DNA of 31,488 nt. It comes from JBDTYT01 sp040005555. GTDB taxonomy: Bacteria; Actinomycetota; UBA4738; HRBIN12. The translations under genes and the position numbers were made by a program. The DNA lies in the NCBI GenBank assembly GCA_040005555.1, contig JBDTYT010000012.1, forward strand, positions 1 through 31,488, in the 5' to 3' direction. The notes beneath the pieces were generated by a model. It saw only the letters and a list, made by a program, of their open reading frames with translations, searched no databases and had not been told where the DNA came from. Numbering within the stretch: the stretch's first letter is position 1; each line of letters starts with the position of its first letter. Below, piece after piece: positions 7,817 to 16,714 of this stretch.

Positions 7817-8871
7817 GCGTCGGCCAGCGCTTGCTTCAGTCGGGCGATCGCATCGATCGGCGCTGGGTCGACCCCGCGCGCAACCGCGAGATACGTGGAG
7901 GTGTAGTCGCCCGTGACCGCGAGCGCGAGGAACCGGGCGAGCCCGGATCGAGAGCCGGACCAGACCTCGCGCACCTCGGCGCCGGCGTCCGAGGCGATCT
8001 GCATCGACAAGGGGAAGCGAGCCGCGACGTCCGGACGCTCGGTGTCCTGCCGCAGCGCGAGGACGAAGAACCGGCGTCCCTGCCCCTCGGACCAGCCGAC
8101 GACCTCGTTGTGATCGAGCTCGGGGAGTGAGGCAGCGAACGCGGGCACTTTGGCGTTCTCGTTGAACTGGGCCTTCCACCGCGACGCGGCGACTGAGCCG
8201 ATGCCCTCGGCGCCCCAGATCACCGGAACACGGTCTCCGATCTCCGCCGCAAGGGTCTTCGCCGGGTTGACCGACGCCGGCACCCCCGGGGCGAACTGTG
8301 CGTCCTGCGCCTGCAACTCGCCGAGCGCCTCTTCCAGATCCGCGCTCATCGGCGGGACGAGACCCACGACTTCCAGCACACCGATCGCCCCGAGCGCGAT
8401 GTAGCCGAGCGCCGCCCTGGGCATGAACCCACCGGGCAACCGCACGCACGCTAGGTCGAGTTCGTCCGAGCGATGGCCGAGCTCGCCGCCCGAGGTCAAC
8501 GAGACCACGCGTGCGCCCCGACGCACCGCCTCCTCGAAGCACGCGAGCGCCTCGGCGGTGCCGCCGGAATACGACGACGCCAGCACCAACGTATGTGGAC
8601 CGACGAACTCGGGCAGCTCGGCATCGCGCACGACGACGACCGGGATGCGCAACCGATCCGCGTAGAGCGCTCGGATGAGGTCGCCCGCGATCGCGGATCC
8701 CCCCATGCCGCAGAAGGCCACCGACGTCACCCCTTCCCCGGACGGGGCGGGAGACGCGTCCAAACCCAGGTGGTACCCGTCGCGGCAGTGGTCCGCCATG
8801 GCGGCGACCGTCGCGAGGATCCCGCTCGGGTCGCCGGCGCGGATGCCCCGCTCGTCGTCGAGGTCGATCAC
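7813..8871 (-). CDS. SIS-domain phosphoglucose/phosphomannose isomerase
   Basis: The 352-residue protein contains two sugar-isomerase (SIS) domains. The first has the CGMGGSAIAGDL nucleating loop and the sugar-phosphate motif SSYSGGTAE; the second has WGAEGIGSVAASRWKAQFNENAK and the LDHNE motif with the catalytic Glu/His. This is the layout of bifunctional phosphoglucose/phosphomannose isomerases, which interconvert fructose-6-phosphate with glucose-6-phosphate and mannose-6-phosphate. I start it at the GTG 8869-8871, overlapping the Trm112 stop as GTGA; the in-frame stretch further upstream only shadows Trm112. Actinobacteria carry this gene next to phosphomannomutase (Rv3256c/Rv3257c), and here it probably feeds mannose-6-phosphate to that enzyme. 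Confidence 0.9.
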   Translation of the reverse strand: MIDLDDERGIRAGDPSGILATVAAMADHCRDGYHLGLDASPAPSGEGVTSVAFCGMGGSAIAGDLIRALYADRLRIPVVVVRDAELPEFVGPHTLVLASSYSGGTAEALACFEEAVRRGARVVSLTSGGELGHRSDELDLACVRLPGGFMPRAALGYIALGAIGVLEVVGLVPPMSADLEEALGELQAQDAQFAPGVPASVNPAKTLAAEIGDRVPVIWGAEGIGSVAASRWKAQFNENAKVPAFAASLPELDHNEVVGWSEGQGRRFFVLALRQDTERPDVAARFPLSMQIASDAGAEVREVWSGSRSGLARFLALAVTGDYTSTYLAVARGVDPAPIDAIARLKQALADA

Positions 8872-9062
8872 TTCGAGCGTTTCTTCTTCTGCTGCGGGGG
8901 TTTCTCGGCCTCGTCGATCAGCATGACGGGGATGTCGTCGCGGACCGGGTAGCGATAGCCACATGTCTGGCAGACGATGACCTGCTCGCTCTCCAGGTAC
9001 TCGACGTCGCCCCGGTCGTTGGGGCAGACGAGGATCTCGAGTAGCTCCGCATCGAGCGTCAC
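8868..9062 (-). CDS. Trm112-like small zinc-knuckle protein
   Basis: The 64-residue protein has the Trm112/YcaR-type pattern LLEILVCPND ... VCQTCGYRYPVRDDIPVML, ending in an acidic then lysine-rich tail. In eukaryotes Trm112 activates methyltransferases; in bacteria the role is unclear. Cysteines are at 13, 31 and 34; where relatives usually have CPxC in the first knuckle this one has CPND, so one zinc ligand is missing or replaced by Asp16. The start is GTG (9060-9062), overlapping the phosphomannomutase stop as GTGA, and its own stop overlaps the isomerase start in the same way. This placement inside the mannose operon is common in actinobacteria. Confidence 0.9.
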   Translation of the reverse strand: MTLDAELLEILVCPNDRGDVEYLESEQVIVCQTCGYRYPVRDDIPVMLIDEAEKPPQQKKKRSK

Positions 9063-10426
9063 GACGGACCTCCTTCACTTCTCCGGATGATGTCGAGCAC
9101 CGCCGCCGTCTTGTCCTTCAGCAGCGCCTCGTTCTTCGCCTCGACGTTCAGGCGCAGCAACGGCTCGGTGTTCGACGGTCGGACGTTGAACCACCAATCG
9201 TCGAACTCTACCGTCAGACCGTCGGTGCGGTCCCGGCGCCCCTCGGTGAACGCCGCATCGAGCCGCTCGAGAGCGGCCTTTTTGTCCGCAACCGTCGAGT
9301 TGATCTCACCCGAGGCGTGGTATCGCCGGAAGGGCGCGAGCATCTCGGACAGCGGACCGTTCGAGCGGGACAGGCGCTCGAGCACCACGACGGCCGCGAT
9401 CAGCCCGGAATCGGCCCGGTAGTTGTCTCGGAAGTAGTAGTGCCCCGAGTGCTCCCCACCGAACACGGCTCCCGTCTCGGCCATCACCTGCTTGATGAAC
9501 GAGTGTCCGACGCGCGTTCGCACGGGCGTGCCGCCGCGCTCCCGGATCACCTCGGGAACGGCCCACGACGTGATGAGGTTGTGGACGATCTTCGCTCCCG
9601 GCGACCGCTCGAGCATGGCGGTCGCGACGAGCGCGGTGACCTCGGAGCCGCTCACGCCCTCCGCGCGCTCGTCGACCAGGAACACGCGATCGGCATCACC
9701 GTCGAACGCGAGCCCGATGTCGGCGTGATGCTCGAGCACGGCGGCCTTCAGGTCGCGCTGGTTCTCCGGGTCGATCGGGTCGGCCGGATGGTTGGGGAAC
9801 GTGCCGTCCAGCTCGGGGAACAGATGGATCAGCGTGACCGGGAGCCGAGACAACACGGCGGGCACCACCAGCCCGCCCATCCCGTTCGCGGTGTCGGCGA
9901 CGACCGTGAGCGGCCGCATCGCGCTCGGGTCGACGAACGTCAGCACGTGATCTGCGTACGCATCCAGGAGGTCGCGCTGCTCCACCTGTCCGGGGGAGCC
10001 CGCGGGGGCGAGGTCGCCCTCGGCCAGCGCGCGGATCTCCGCAAGCCCGCTGTCCTCACCGACGGGAACCGCGCCCGCCAGGCAGAACTTCATCCCGTTC
10101 CACTGCGCTGGGTTGTGACTGGCGGTGAGCATCACGGCCGCCACGTCGAGCGCCCCGGACGCGAAGTAGACGAGGTCGGTCGACGCGAGCCCCAGATCAA
10201 CGACGTCCGCGCCCTGCGAGGTCGCCCCGTCCCGGACCGCCGCCGCGAGCGAAGGGGATGACAACCGGCAATCGTGACCGACGGCGACCTTCGGTGCGCC
10301 GCTCCACGAGACGAAGGCTGCCCCGATGCGCCGAGCAACGTCCTCGTCGAGATCGTCGGGGACGACGCCGCGCACGTCGTACGCCTTGAAGATGCGCGAG
10401 AGCCCGGCAGGCGGTGACACGGTCAT
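9059..10426 (-). CDS. manB: Phosphomannomutase/phosphoglucomutase
   Basis: The 455-residue alpha-D-phosphohexomutase converts mannose-6-phosphate to mannose-1-phosphate, the precursor of GDP-mannose. All four domain signatures are present: the phosphoserine loop TASHNP with S103, the metal loop DGDADR at 242-247, the sugar loop GEHSGH at 324-329 and the phosphate-binding RPSNTEP near 425. The ATG at 10424-10426 is preceded by AGGA. The gene heads the run pmm-trm112-isomerase-PNP, each pair overlapping by four bases. With the isomerase here and the nucleotidyltransferase at 27928 it completes a fructose-6-phosphate to GDP-mannose route. Confidence 0.96.
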   Translation of the reverse strand: MTVSPPAGLSRIFKAYDVRGVVPDDLDEDVARRIGAAFVSWSGAPKVAVGHDCRLSSPSLAAAVRDGATSQGADVVDLGLASTDLVYFASGALDVAAVMLTASHNPAQWNGMKFCLAGAVPVGEDSGLAEIRALAEGDLAPAGSPGQVEQRDLLDAYADHVLTFVDPSAMRPLTVVADTANGMGGLVVPAVLSRLPVTLIHLFPELDGTFPNHPADPIDPENQRDLKAAVLEHHADIGLAFDGDADRVFLVDERAEGVSGSEVTALVATAMLERSPGAKIVHNLITSWAVPEVIRERGGTPVRTRVGHSFIKQVMAETGAVFGGEHSGHYYFRDNYRADSGLIAAVVVLERLSRSNGPLSEMLAPFRRYHASGEINSTVADKKAALERLDAAFTEGRRDRTDGLTVEFDDWWFNVRPSNTEPLLRLNVEAKNEALLKDKTAAVLDIIRRSEGGPS

Positions 10427-10465
10427 CGCATCCTACTGAACCGTGCTGGGATCAGGTTGCCGTGA

Positions 10466-10657
10466 TCAGACCTTCTGCGCGAGGACCTTGCCGATCACGT
10501 TCTGCAGGGGCACCGCCTCGCCGTCGCGGTACCACCACTTCGCCTCGCACATGTGACACGTGGTGAACGCGAGGTCGCTGCCACTCACGCTCATCGAGAT
10601 CGAGATCAGGTCGCCTTGGTGGCAGACCGGGCAGGTGCCTTCCATCCTGTCGTTCAT
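10466..10657 (-). CDS. Small zinc-ribbon protein
   Basis: The 63-residue product has two cysteine pairs, CPVC near the start and CHMC about 25 residues later, followed by EAKWWYRDGEAVPL. This is a single zinc ribbon with no other domain. I prefer the ATG at 10655-10657, because GGAG lies nine bases upstream; an ATG at 10691-10693 would add 12 residues but has no ribosome-binding site. It lies 39 bases upstream of phosphomannomutase on the same strand. In M. tuberculosis the gene beside manB at this spot (Rv3258c, DUF3499) is also a small Cys-containing protein, but the sequences do not look alike to me. Function unknown; nucleic-acid binding or a subunit role is possible. Confidence 0.75.
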   Translation of the reverse strand: MNDRMEGTCPVCHQGDLISISMSVSGSDLAFTTCHMCEAKWWYRDGEAVPLQNVIGKVLAQKV

Positions 10658-10795
10658 GGTCTCATGCTCCAACGAGCGAGGCCGTTCGCCCATAGCTCGC
10701 AGGCCCCATTTCTCGGGTTCCGGACGGGGCCCGCGGGTGTCCGCCGGCCGACAGGGACGCTCATCCCCCGACCGAGGTCATTTCGGGCGCAAGGG

Positions 10796-10830
10796 GAGGC
10801 CGAACGGCCCACCGCACATCCGTCGGCCTC
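10796..10830. repeat. Inverted repeat with one bulged base
   Basis: GAGGCCGAACGG (10796-10807) pairs with CCGTCGGCCTC (10820-10830) apart from one bulged A, leaving a 12-base loop. It lies upstream of the zinc-ribbon gene and past the terminator, so it would be in that gene's 5' leader or form an independent small structured RNA. It is not followed by a T tract. Confidence 0.5.
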
Positions 10831-10870
10831 TGGGAACGTGCTCGTCGAGACAACCCCGAGGAGATAGACC

Positions 10871-10928
10871 AAGAAAAAGCGTACTCCGCAGTGGCCGCCG
10901 GGTCGCCCCCTTGGTCGCTGCGGAGTAC
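10871..10928 (-). terminator. Intrinsic terminator of the L,D-transpeptidase transcript
   Basis: Perfect 11-base arms (GTACTCCGCAG at 10881-10891, its complement at 10918-10928) extend inward by about six more pairs including wobbles. On the - strand the stem is followed directly by GCTTTTTCTT (10871-10880). It lies about 95 bases after the L,D-transpeptidase stop. Confidence 0.85.
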
Positions 10929-11023
10929 CCCATTATCCTACGTCGCCGATGGCGGGTCGCGCAAGCCCCGATATCCCACAGCGCCGAGAAAGGTCGAGGA
11001 GAGCGGGGATCGGGCGAACGGGA

Positions 11024-12088
11024 CTAGGGCTTGATGATGACTCGCGTGCCTACCGGGACCAGCGGATAGAGCTCCTCGGAATCGGAGATGTACATCCGGA
11101 TGCAGCCATGGGAGGCGTGCGTGCCGATCGAGCTGGAGGAATACGTCCCGTGGATCCGGATGCCCGGGGCGTTCAGGTACAGCGCTCGCGTGCCGAGCGG
11201 GTTCCCCGGGCCCGGCGGGATGACCAGTGGTTCACCGGCACCCCATCCGTCCGGGGCGGGGTTGTACCACGTCGGGTTCTCCGTCTTGTTGACGACCTTC
11301 CACATCCCGACCGGCGTCACGTAACCGGGAGCGGCGGTCGCCACGGGGTACTCCTTCTGGACCTTGAGACCATCGAGCAGCGTCAGCGTGGTGTCCGAGA
11401 CATCGACCACGATCGTCTCGCCGAGCGCGCCCGTGCTCATTTCGGGGACGACCACCTTCACGGGGATATCGACAGAGGTCGAACCGCTCTCGAGCGCGGC
11501 CCGGATGCGGTCGATCGCAGCCCCGAGTCGAAGTCCTCGACCCTCCTGGGCCTTCCGCGTCACGAGCTCGCCGTCCACCAGCGCGATCCGTGCGTTCACC
11601 GCCGGTACGTTGACGTCGGAGGCTGCCTGCTGCACGAAGGACTGGATGGCCGGGTCGTCGTACGCGAACCCGAGCTCGACCGACGCGTCGACCGGGGTCT
11701 GACGGGCCCGGTGCCAGATCCTCGAGAAGAACGACATCCGGTCCGCCACGGCGAACGCTCGATCGATCGCCGTCTCGACGTCGGCGTGCATCCCGAGCTC
11801 GGCCGGCGTCACCGTCCAGGTCTGCCTTCGGGCCGCGACCGTGAGCTCTTGCCCCAGGGTGACATCGGCTTGTCGCTCGACCGCACGGATCGCTTCGTCG
11901 CGGGTCAGGTCGCCGACGTCCACGCCGTCGACGGTCACCCCCGGGAGGATGCGGCTGGAGGTGGACTGGTCGTAGCGGTAGGCGGCGTATGCGGTTCCCG
12001 CACCGAGGAACCCCACCACCCCGATGACGACGACCACGACCTTCCAGCCGCGGCCGACCCCTTCTCTGCCGTGCCTGCGCTTCGCCAC
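11024..12088 (-). CDS. L,D-transpeptidase with peptidoglycan-binding region, membrane-anchored
   Basis: The 354-residue protein is predicted to make 3-3 cross-links in peptidoglycan, or attach proteins to it, outside the membrane. It has a basic N terminus, one membrane segment (about 16-37), a region of the VanW-associated peptidoglycan-binding type (about 45-225, LPGVTVDGVDVGDLTRDEA) and a C-terminal YkuD catalytic domain with IRIHG and the catalytic SHGCIRM motif (H327, C329). The start is GTG (12086-12088) with GAGAGGA upstream. A TATCAT element at 12129-12134 may serve as its own -10, and a T-tailed terminator follows the gene. No lipobox is seen, so it is probably a type II membrane protein. 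Confidence 0.95.
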   Translation of the reverse strand: MAKRRHGREGVGRGWKVVVVVIGVVGFLGAGTAYAAYRYDQSTSSRILPGVTVDGVDVGDLTRDEAIRAVERQADVTLGQELTVAARRQTWTVTPAELGMHADVETAIDRAFAVADRMSFFSRIWHRARQTPVDASVELGFAYDDPAIQSFVQQAASDVNVPAVNARIALVDGELVTRKAQEGRGLRLGAAIDRIRAALESGSTSVDIPVKVVVPEMSTGALGETIVVDVSDTTLTLLDGLKVQKEYPVATAAPGYVTPVGMWKVVNKTENPTWYNPAPDGWGAGEPLVIPPGPGNPLGTRALYLNAPGIRIHGTYSSSSIGTHASHGCIRMYISDSEELYPLVPVGTRVIIKP

Positions 12089-12128
12089 GTCGTCCTCTCG
12101 CTCGTTCGGAGCCGTTGCGTTGATGTGG

Positions 12129-12134
12129 ATGATA
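12129..12134 (-). promoter_or_regulatory. Candidate -10 element of the L,D-transpeptidase gene
   Basis: The - strand reads TATCAT about 40 bases upstream of the GTG start, inside the 78-base gap after the DUF5719 gene. A TGCTGG 17 bases further up is a poor -35. Read-through from the upstream pair of genes is equally possible. Confidence 0.35.
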
Positions 12135-12166
12135 CGGCCAGTTCTGCGCTGCCAGCACCTACCCGC

Positions 12167-13552
12167 TCACGAGGGAACCCACGCGTGCGGGATCGGGACG
12201 CCGAGCGCCACCGCATAGGCTGCGGATCCCTCGCGCCCGAGCGAGTACGACGCCCCCGCCGGAACGAACGTTCCACTCGAGGCGATCGCGAGGATCGCAG
12301 ACTCGGGCGCCGCCGCGATGAAGTCGCTCGGACCTTGGATCGCGCGACCGGGGGGCACGGTGACGGTCACGGGCCCCGGGATCGATCCCGCCTCGAGCCC
12401 GGGAAGGTACGTGAGCGTCAGCTTCGCCGGTTCGGTCCCCGGGTTCGCGAGCACGAGGCCCGGATGGTTCGGTGATCCGGCGACCGTGGGAAGGATGACC
12501 CAGGCCGCCGAGGGCACGGCTCCGATCGTCGAGCCCTGATCGGAGACGACGCCGAAGGTCCGTCGGGCCACCGCCACGCCCGGCCCCTGCGCCGTGAGCA
12601 CGATCGCGGACGGGCCGTTCGTCGTGGTCGGGAAGCTTCGAGCAGACTCCCCCGGCGGGCTCGAGTCCGCAAGACCGGCCACGGGCTGCGAGGCGTCGTG
12701 CTCGAGCAGGCTGCCCGCGAGCGCGACGCGCTCGGGAGAGGAGCTCAGCACAGAGAGCACCGTCCGTCCCTGATCGAATCCGGCCGGAAGCACCACGGTC
12801 GATGGGGCGCGTCCGAGGTACCCGAGGCTCGAGCGGATCCCACCGGTCGTCGTGAGGTCGAGCGAGGATGCCGCGATCCTTCCGACCGTGGCATCCACAA
12901 CGGTCGACACGGAGTCGTAGCCGAGCGCCTTCGCGTTGAGCCGGAACGCCTGCACGCGGAAGGGCTTCAGCACCACGTCGGTCCAGTCCTCGGTGCGGAT
13001 CGGCTGCGACTTGTCCGTGTACACCGTGAGCGAGAACACCGCCGTCGCCGCGAACGGGTTCATCACCACGACGAACGCTTGATCGTTCTGAAGCGTCGAG
13101 GCGTCCGGCAGGAGCCAGCGGTCGCCGGCGCTCGGTGTGCACGGCTCCGCGGCCACCCCGTTGGCGTCCGACCCGGCGAGCGCGACCCAGCCCGCCGCCA
13201 CGAAGCCGCCGAAGTATTCCACCAGGGTGCCGCTCCCGCGGTCCTCGGCGCGGGCGGGGACCGCATCGCTCTGCCCGGGTTGCAGCACGATGTCGGCCGC
13301 GACGGAGGGCTTGCCGCCGCCCAGTCTCGTCAACCGCACGTGGACGGGCTCGGTGCCCGGGTTCGCCAGCTCGATGGTCACGCCCCAGCCCGGTCCCCCG
13401 CCGTGTGGACAGAACCACGCGCCGGAAGGTGCGGCTCCGGCCGGTCCGGCTGCCAGATCGCGCGCACCGACGTCGCGCTCCGCGTAGATGGCGCCGGCGA
13501 CCACGACGGCGACCACGAGGATGGTCGCAAGGACTTGTCCCCGGCTCCTCAC
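12167..13552 (-). CDS. DUF5719 family membrane-anchored protein
   Basis: The 461-residue protein has a short basic start, one membrane segment (about 7-26) and a long extracytoplasmic region of repeated beta-rich modules: WGVTIELANPGTEPVHVRL near the start and PGLVLANPGTEPAKLTLTYLPG near the end are recognisably related, so the fold is likely two or more Ig-like or jelly-roll units. This matches DUF5719 as I know it from actinobacteria, where it sits directly after a large glycosyltransferase. The GTG start (13550-13552) overlaps the glycosyltransferase stop as GTGA; earlier in-frame codons lie inside that gene. Two Cys near 48 and 139 could form a disulfide. The pairing suggests a shared role in building or exporting an envelope glycan; the function is unknown. 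Confidence 0.85.
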   Translation of the reverse strand: MRSRGQVLATILVVAVVVAGAIYAERDVGARDLAAGPAGAAPSGAWFCPHGGGPGWGVTIELANPGTEPVHVRLTRLGGGKPSVAADIVLQPGQSDAVPARAEDRGSGTLVEYFGGFVAAGWVALAGSDANGVAAEPCTPSAGDRWLLPDASTLQNDQAFVVVMNPFAATAVFSLTVYTDKSQPIRTEDWTDVVLKPFRVQAFRLNAKALGYDSVSTVVDATVGRIAASSLDLTTTGGIRSSLGYLGRAPSTVVLPAGFDQGRTVLSVLSSSPERVALAGSLLEHDASQPVAGLADSSPPGESARSFPTTTNGPSAIVLTAQGPGVAVARRTFGVVSDQGSTIGAVPSAAWVILPTVAGSPNHPGLVLANPGTEPAKLTLTYLPGLEAGSIPGPVTVTVPPGRAIQGPSDFIAAAPESAILAIASSGTFVPAGASYSLGREGSAAYAVALGVPIPHAWVPS

Positions 13553-16500
13553 GACGATCCCGGTTTCCGCGTGATCCACAGGGCCGCGAGCCACAAGACC
13601 GCGAGCCCCCAGAGTTCGACCGTCCCGATCAGGTCACGGTCGTGCGTCACGGTGACCGTCGCTGTACCCCGTGGGCCTCCTCCAGCGGCTGAGCCTCCGG
13701 CGCCGATCGGGAACCCCATCGCCCAACCGAACGCTCGCTGCGGGCCCACCGCGGTCGGCGATGCGCCGGCTCGAGCGCGCCAGCCGGAGTCGAACTGCTG
13801 GGCCACGTACACGAAGCCGCCCTCGGAGGAGCCCGACCATCCGTTCCCCGTTGCTGCGAGCTTGACCCCCCTCGATCGTGCCGATGATGCGATCGCCAGC
13901 AAGCCGGTCGACCGCGCGATGCGCGAGAACCCGGGTGACGTGAGGACCGATGCCACCGGCAGGGCTCGGGCGTTCCGGTAGATCGTGAGACCACCCGCCG
14001 GCACGAGGTCCATGTCGAGCTGAGCGTCCAGGCGCACCGCGGCCGGTGGTGGGAGATCGCCCTCGTTTGCCACGACGAATCGCACGCCGAGGGGCCCCAG
14101 GAGGGCCCCAGCGTTGCTCGTCGAGCCCGAGAGCAGCTCCTGCAGCGCGCGGCGCAGATAGTCGTACCCGGGACCATCGGTTCCCCTCCCGGTGTCGAGC
14201 GCAACGATGCCTTCTCGGTCGGTGATGGAGTACCGCACCGACGCAGGCCCCGCTTCGATGATCCCCTGTGGATCGCCGCCCGGGGCGGGGAAGCGTTCCC
14301 CGTTGACGCGGCCGAGCCACAGGATCTTGAAGTCACCGGGACCGCTCGCGTCGATGACCGGCCACGCGGGCGGAAGGCCGTTCGGTCCCACCTCCCACTC
14401 GGCGAGTGCCAGCTCGAGCGCCTGAGCGCCGAGCCCCACCGACATGACGATCGCGAGGACGCCGGCGGCGACCTGGCGGAACCCGAACCGCTCGTGCGTA
14501 ACGCCGGTCGCGAGCGAGGCGACCCCGTACGCGATGATCGCCGCTTCACCGAGGGCAGCGACGACCACGTAGATGGTGGTGTTCGTGAACGCCTCCGGCA
14601 GGTACCGGTTCGCCGACGCCCAGGCGAGCCCGAGTCCCGCGAGCACCACCAGCAACGCTCGCCATGCGCGCAGCCGGTGCTCGCGCCCCACGACGGCGAA
14701 ACTCAGCGCCGCGGCGATCGGCAGGAAGGCGGCGATCGCCCACGTCCCGGGCCCCCCACCCGGTGCGAGCCGCAGGATCGACCACGCGTCGGTTCGCCCG
14801 ACCGAGGACGACAGCCCAGCCGCGGGGGCGCGGAGGAGATCCTCGATCAGCGGGAACACGAGCGCTCCCGCTACCACCACCCCCCCGATCGCGAGGGTGA
14901 GCCCTCGCCCCCTGCGCCTCCCGCCGAGGAGCTGGACGGCCGCGAGCACACCGATCCCGAGGAGCACGCCCGGCTCGAAGGCCAGGCCGATGGCGATCGC
15001 CACCCCGAGCCCGACGACGAAGTTCGGCATCGAGACGGACGGCCCCGCCTTGGAGAACGCCGCATCCAGGCGATCCCACGCCGCGGGGAGGGTCGCGAGC
15101 GCGACGAGGAGCGCGATGCGACCCTCCGAAAAGCTCCACAGCATCACGGCGGACATCACGTACCCGAGCGCGCCTAAGATCGCGGCCGGCGGCTGGGCGG
15201 TCTGCCGCACGAGCGACCGGTACATGGAGATGGCGGCGATCGGGGGCAGTGCGCAGAGCAACAGCTTCTGCGCGAGGGCGGGATTGCCGAACGAGACCCA
15301 CGAAAGAGCCCCGAGACCGGCGAGTGCCGGGCTCGCGGGCTGGGCCCCCCCGAGGATCGTCGACCGGGTCGACGCCGCCAACTCATGGAAGAAGGCGCCG
15401 GCGCTCGATGGGAACCCCGCGAGGGCTCCACCGGTCAGCGCCTCGGGTCCCACGATGGTCCGGTAGGCCAGCGCGCCGATCGCGATCGCGATGACCGACG
15501 TCACGACGACAGGGTGGGCTCCGGCGATCGTCGCAGCGCGCTCGCGGAACCGAGGAGCATCTTCGGTCCCCTCCTCGAGCTGTTCCTCCAGGAGGGCCTC
15601 CGCGCGCTCGAACCACCGCGGCACTCGCAGGGTGGCAGCCATGAATCGGCGCACGGATCGGTCACGGACCCGGCGAACGGACTGGGCCCTCAGTCGCCGC
15701 CGGAGCGTTCCCGGCAGGTGAACCACGTTCCATCCCCAGGCGGCCAGCTGGTCGAAGGCGTCCTCGAACCGGCGGGCCACAAGCAGGAACGTGATCCGCG
15801 CGACCCCGAGGACCGCGTAGACAGGCAGGAGCCACAGGAGCGTGAGGACGCCGTAATCCTTCAGCATGGAGGCGAGCGCAGCGCGCTCGGCGTAGTAGCG
15901 CGTGCTCCGGGGCCGATCCTCGCCCCGCTCCCCCTTCCCGGCGGCGTCGCGATGGCGAGCCTGCGCGAGCGGGGTCATGAGCACGCGGAACCCCGCCAAG
16001 CGCGCTCGCCAGCAGAAGTCCAGATCGTCGTGGTGACCGGCGAACCGCTCATCGAACAGCCCGATCCGCTGCCATGCCTCGCGGGCGATCAGCATGGCGC
16101 AGGAGGACACGAACAAGACCTCGAGGACCCTGTCGTACTGCCCCTGGTCGATCTCGCCGTCCTGCAGTGGTGTGAAGGGGTGCCCGAAGGCGTCCGTGGA
16201 GCGCCCCACCTCTCGCAGGACCCGGGGGTCCTCCCAGTCGACGACCTTCGGCCCGACGACCCCGACGCGCTCGACGCCGCGGATACCGCTTGCCGCCTCG
16301 ACCAACCGAGCCACGGCATCGGGGCCGAGCGCCGCATCGTCGTGCAGGACCAAAAGGTAGTCCGCCTTCTGAGCCGCGGGCAGCTCGATCGCGGCCTTCA
16401 TGGCGCCGGCTACGCCGAGGTTCTCCGACAACGCGATGACCCGAGCCTCGCCGAGGGCTTGAGTCAGGAGCGCTCGTGAGTCGTCGGTCGAAGCGTTGTC

Positions 16501-16659
16501 GACGGCTACGACGCCCAGGCGAGGATGCGTCTGCGCCGCGAGCGATGCGAGGCACTCGTGGAGCCAGGAGGCGCCGTCATGAACCACGAGCACGACGAGG
16601 ACGCTCGGCGATCGGACGGCGTCGGTGGCGGCGGACGGATCGGTTGACGTGGTGACCAT
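13549..16659 (-). CDS. Large family-2 glycosyltransferase fused to a multi-span membrane region
   Basis: The 1036-residue protein starts with a GT2 (GT-A fold) domain, about 18-255: VLVVLVVHDGASWLHECLASL, the VDNASTDDS motif, LVLHDDAALG as the DXD-like metal site, and HHDDLDFCWRARLAGFRV as the acceptor-side block. A membrane helix pair follows (about 275-305). After a charged linker come roughly ten hydrophobic spans between about 380 and 750, then a long extracytoplasmic tail and a last helix near the C terminus. This resembles the large wall-glycan glycosyltransferases found with DUF5719 in actinobacteria. I use the ATG at 16657-16659; a GTG at 16693-16695 would add 12 residues, and neither has a clear ribosome-binding site. 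Donor and acceptor are unknown. Confidence 0.9.
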   Translation of the reverse strand: MVTTSTDPSAATDAVRSPSVLVVLVVHDGASWLHECLASLAAQTHPRLGVVAVDNASTDDSRALLTQALGEARVIALSENLGVAGAMKAAIELPAAQKADYLLVLHDDAALGPDAVARLVEAASGIRGVERVGVVGPKVVDWEDPRVLREVGRSTDAFGHPFTPLQDGEIDQGQYDRVLEVLFVSSCAMLIAREAWQRIGLFDERFAGHHDDLDFCWRARLAGFRVLMTPLAQARHRDAAGKGERGEDRPRSTRYYAERAALASMLKDYGVLTLLWLLPVYAVLGVARITFLLVARRFEDAFDQLAAWGWNVVHLPGTLRRRLRAQSVRRVRDRSVRRFMAATLRVPRWFERAEALLEEQLEEGTEDAPRFRERAATIAGAHPVVVTSVIAIAIGALAYRTIVGPEALTGGALAGFPSSAGAFFHELAASTRSTILGGAQPASPALAGLGALSWVSFGNPALAQKLLLCALPPIAAISMYRSLVRQTAQPPAAILGALGYVMSAVMLWSFSEGRIALLVALATLPAAWDRLDAAFSKAGPSVSMPNFVVGLGVAIAIGLAFEPGVLLGIGVLAAVQLLGGRRRGRGLTLAIGGVVVAGALVFPLIEDLLRAPAAGLSSSVGRTDAWSILRLAPGGGPGTWAIAAFLPIAAALSFAVVGREHRLRAWRALLVVLAGLGLAWASANRYLPEAFTNTTIYVVVAALGEAAIIAYGVASLATGVTHERFGFRQVAAGVLAIVMSVGLGAQALELALAEWEVGPNGLPPAWPVIDASGPGDFKILWLGRVNGERFPAPGGDPQGIIEAGPASVRYSITDREGIVALDTGRGTDGPGYDYLRRALQELLSGSTSNAGALLGPLGVRFVVANEGDLPPPAAVRLDAQLDMDLVPAGGLTIYRNARALPVASVLTSPGFSRIARSTGLLAIASSARSRGVKLAATGNGWSGSSEGGFVYVAQQFDSGWRARAGASPTAVGPQRAFGWAMGFPIGAGGSAAGGGPRGTATVTVTHDRDLIGTVELWGLAVLWLAALWITRKPGSS

Positions 16660-16714
16660 GGAGTGCGCCACACTGCGCGGCGCGGAGCCTAGCACGCGAG
16701 CACGCGGAAACGGT

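Larger units (their letters stand above)
10658..11023. other. Intergenic region with two strong inverted repeats
   Basis: No gene is supported in these 366 bases. They contain the L,D-transpeptidase terminator (10871-10928) and a second bulged inverted repeat (10796-10830). The stretches 10658-10795 and 10929-11023 show nothing I recognise, although a promoter for the zinc-ribbon/pmm run must lie between 10658 and 10870. Confidence 0.6.

Noticed and set aside
10796..10928. Possible actinobacterial 6C RNA (two hairpins)
   Set aside because: The loops do not each contain six cytosines, and one hairpin is plainly a - strand terminator.
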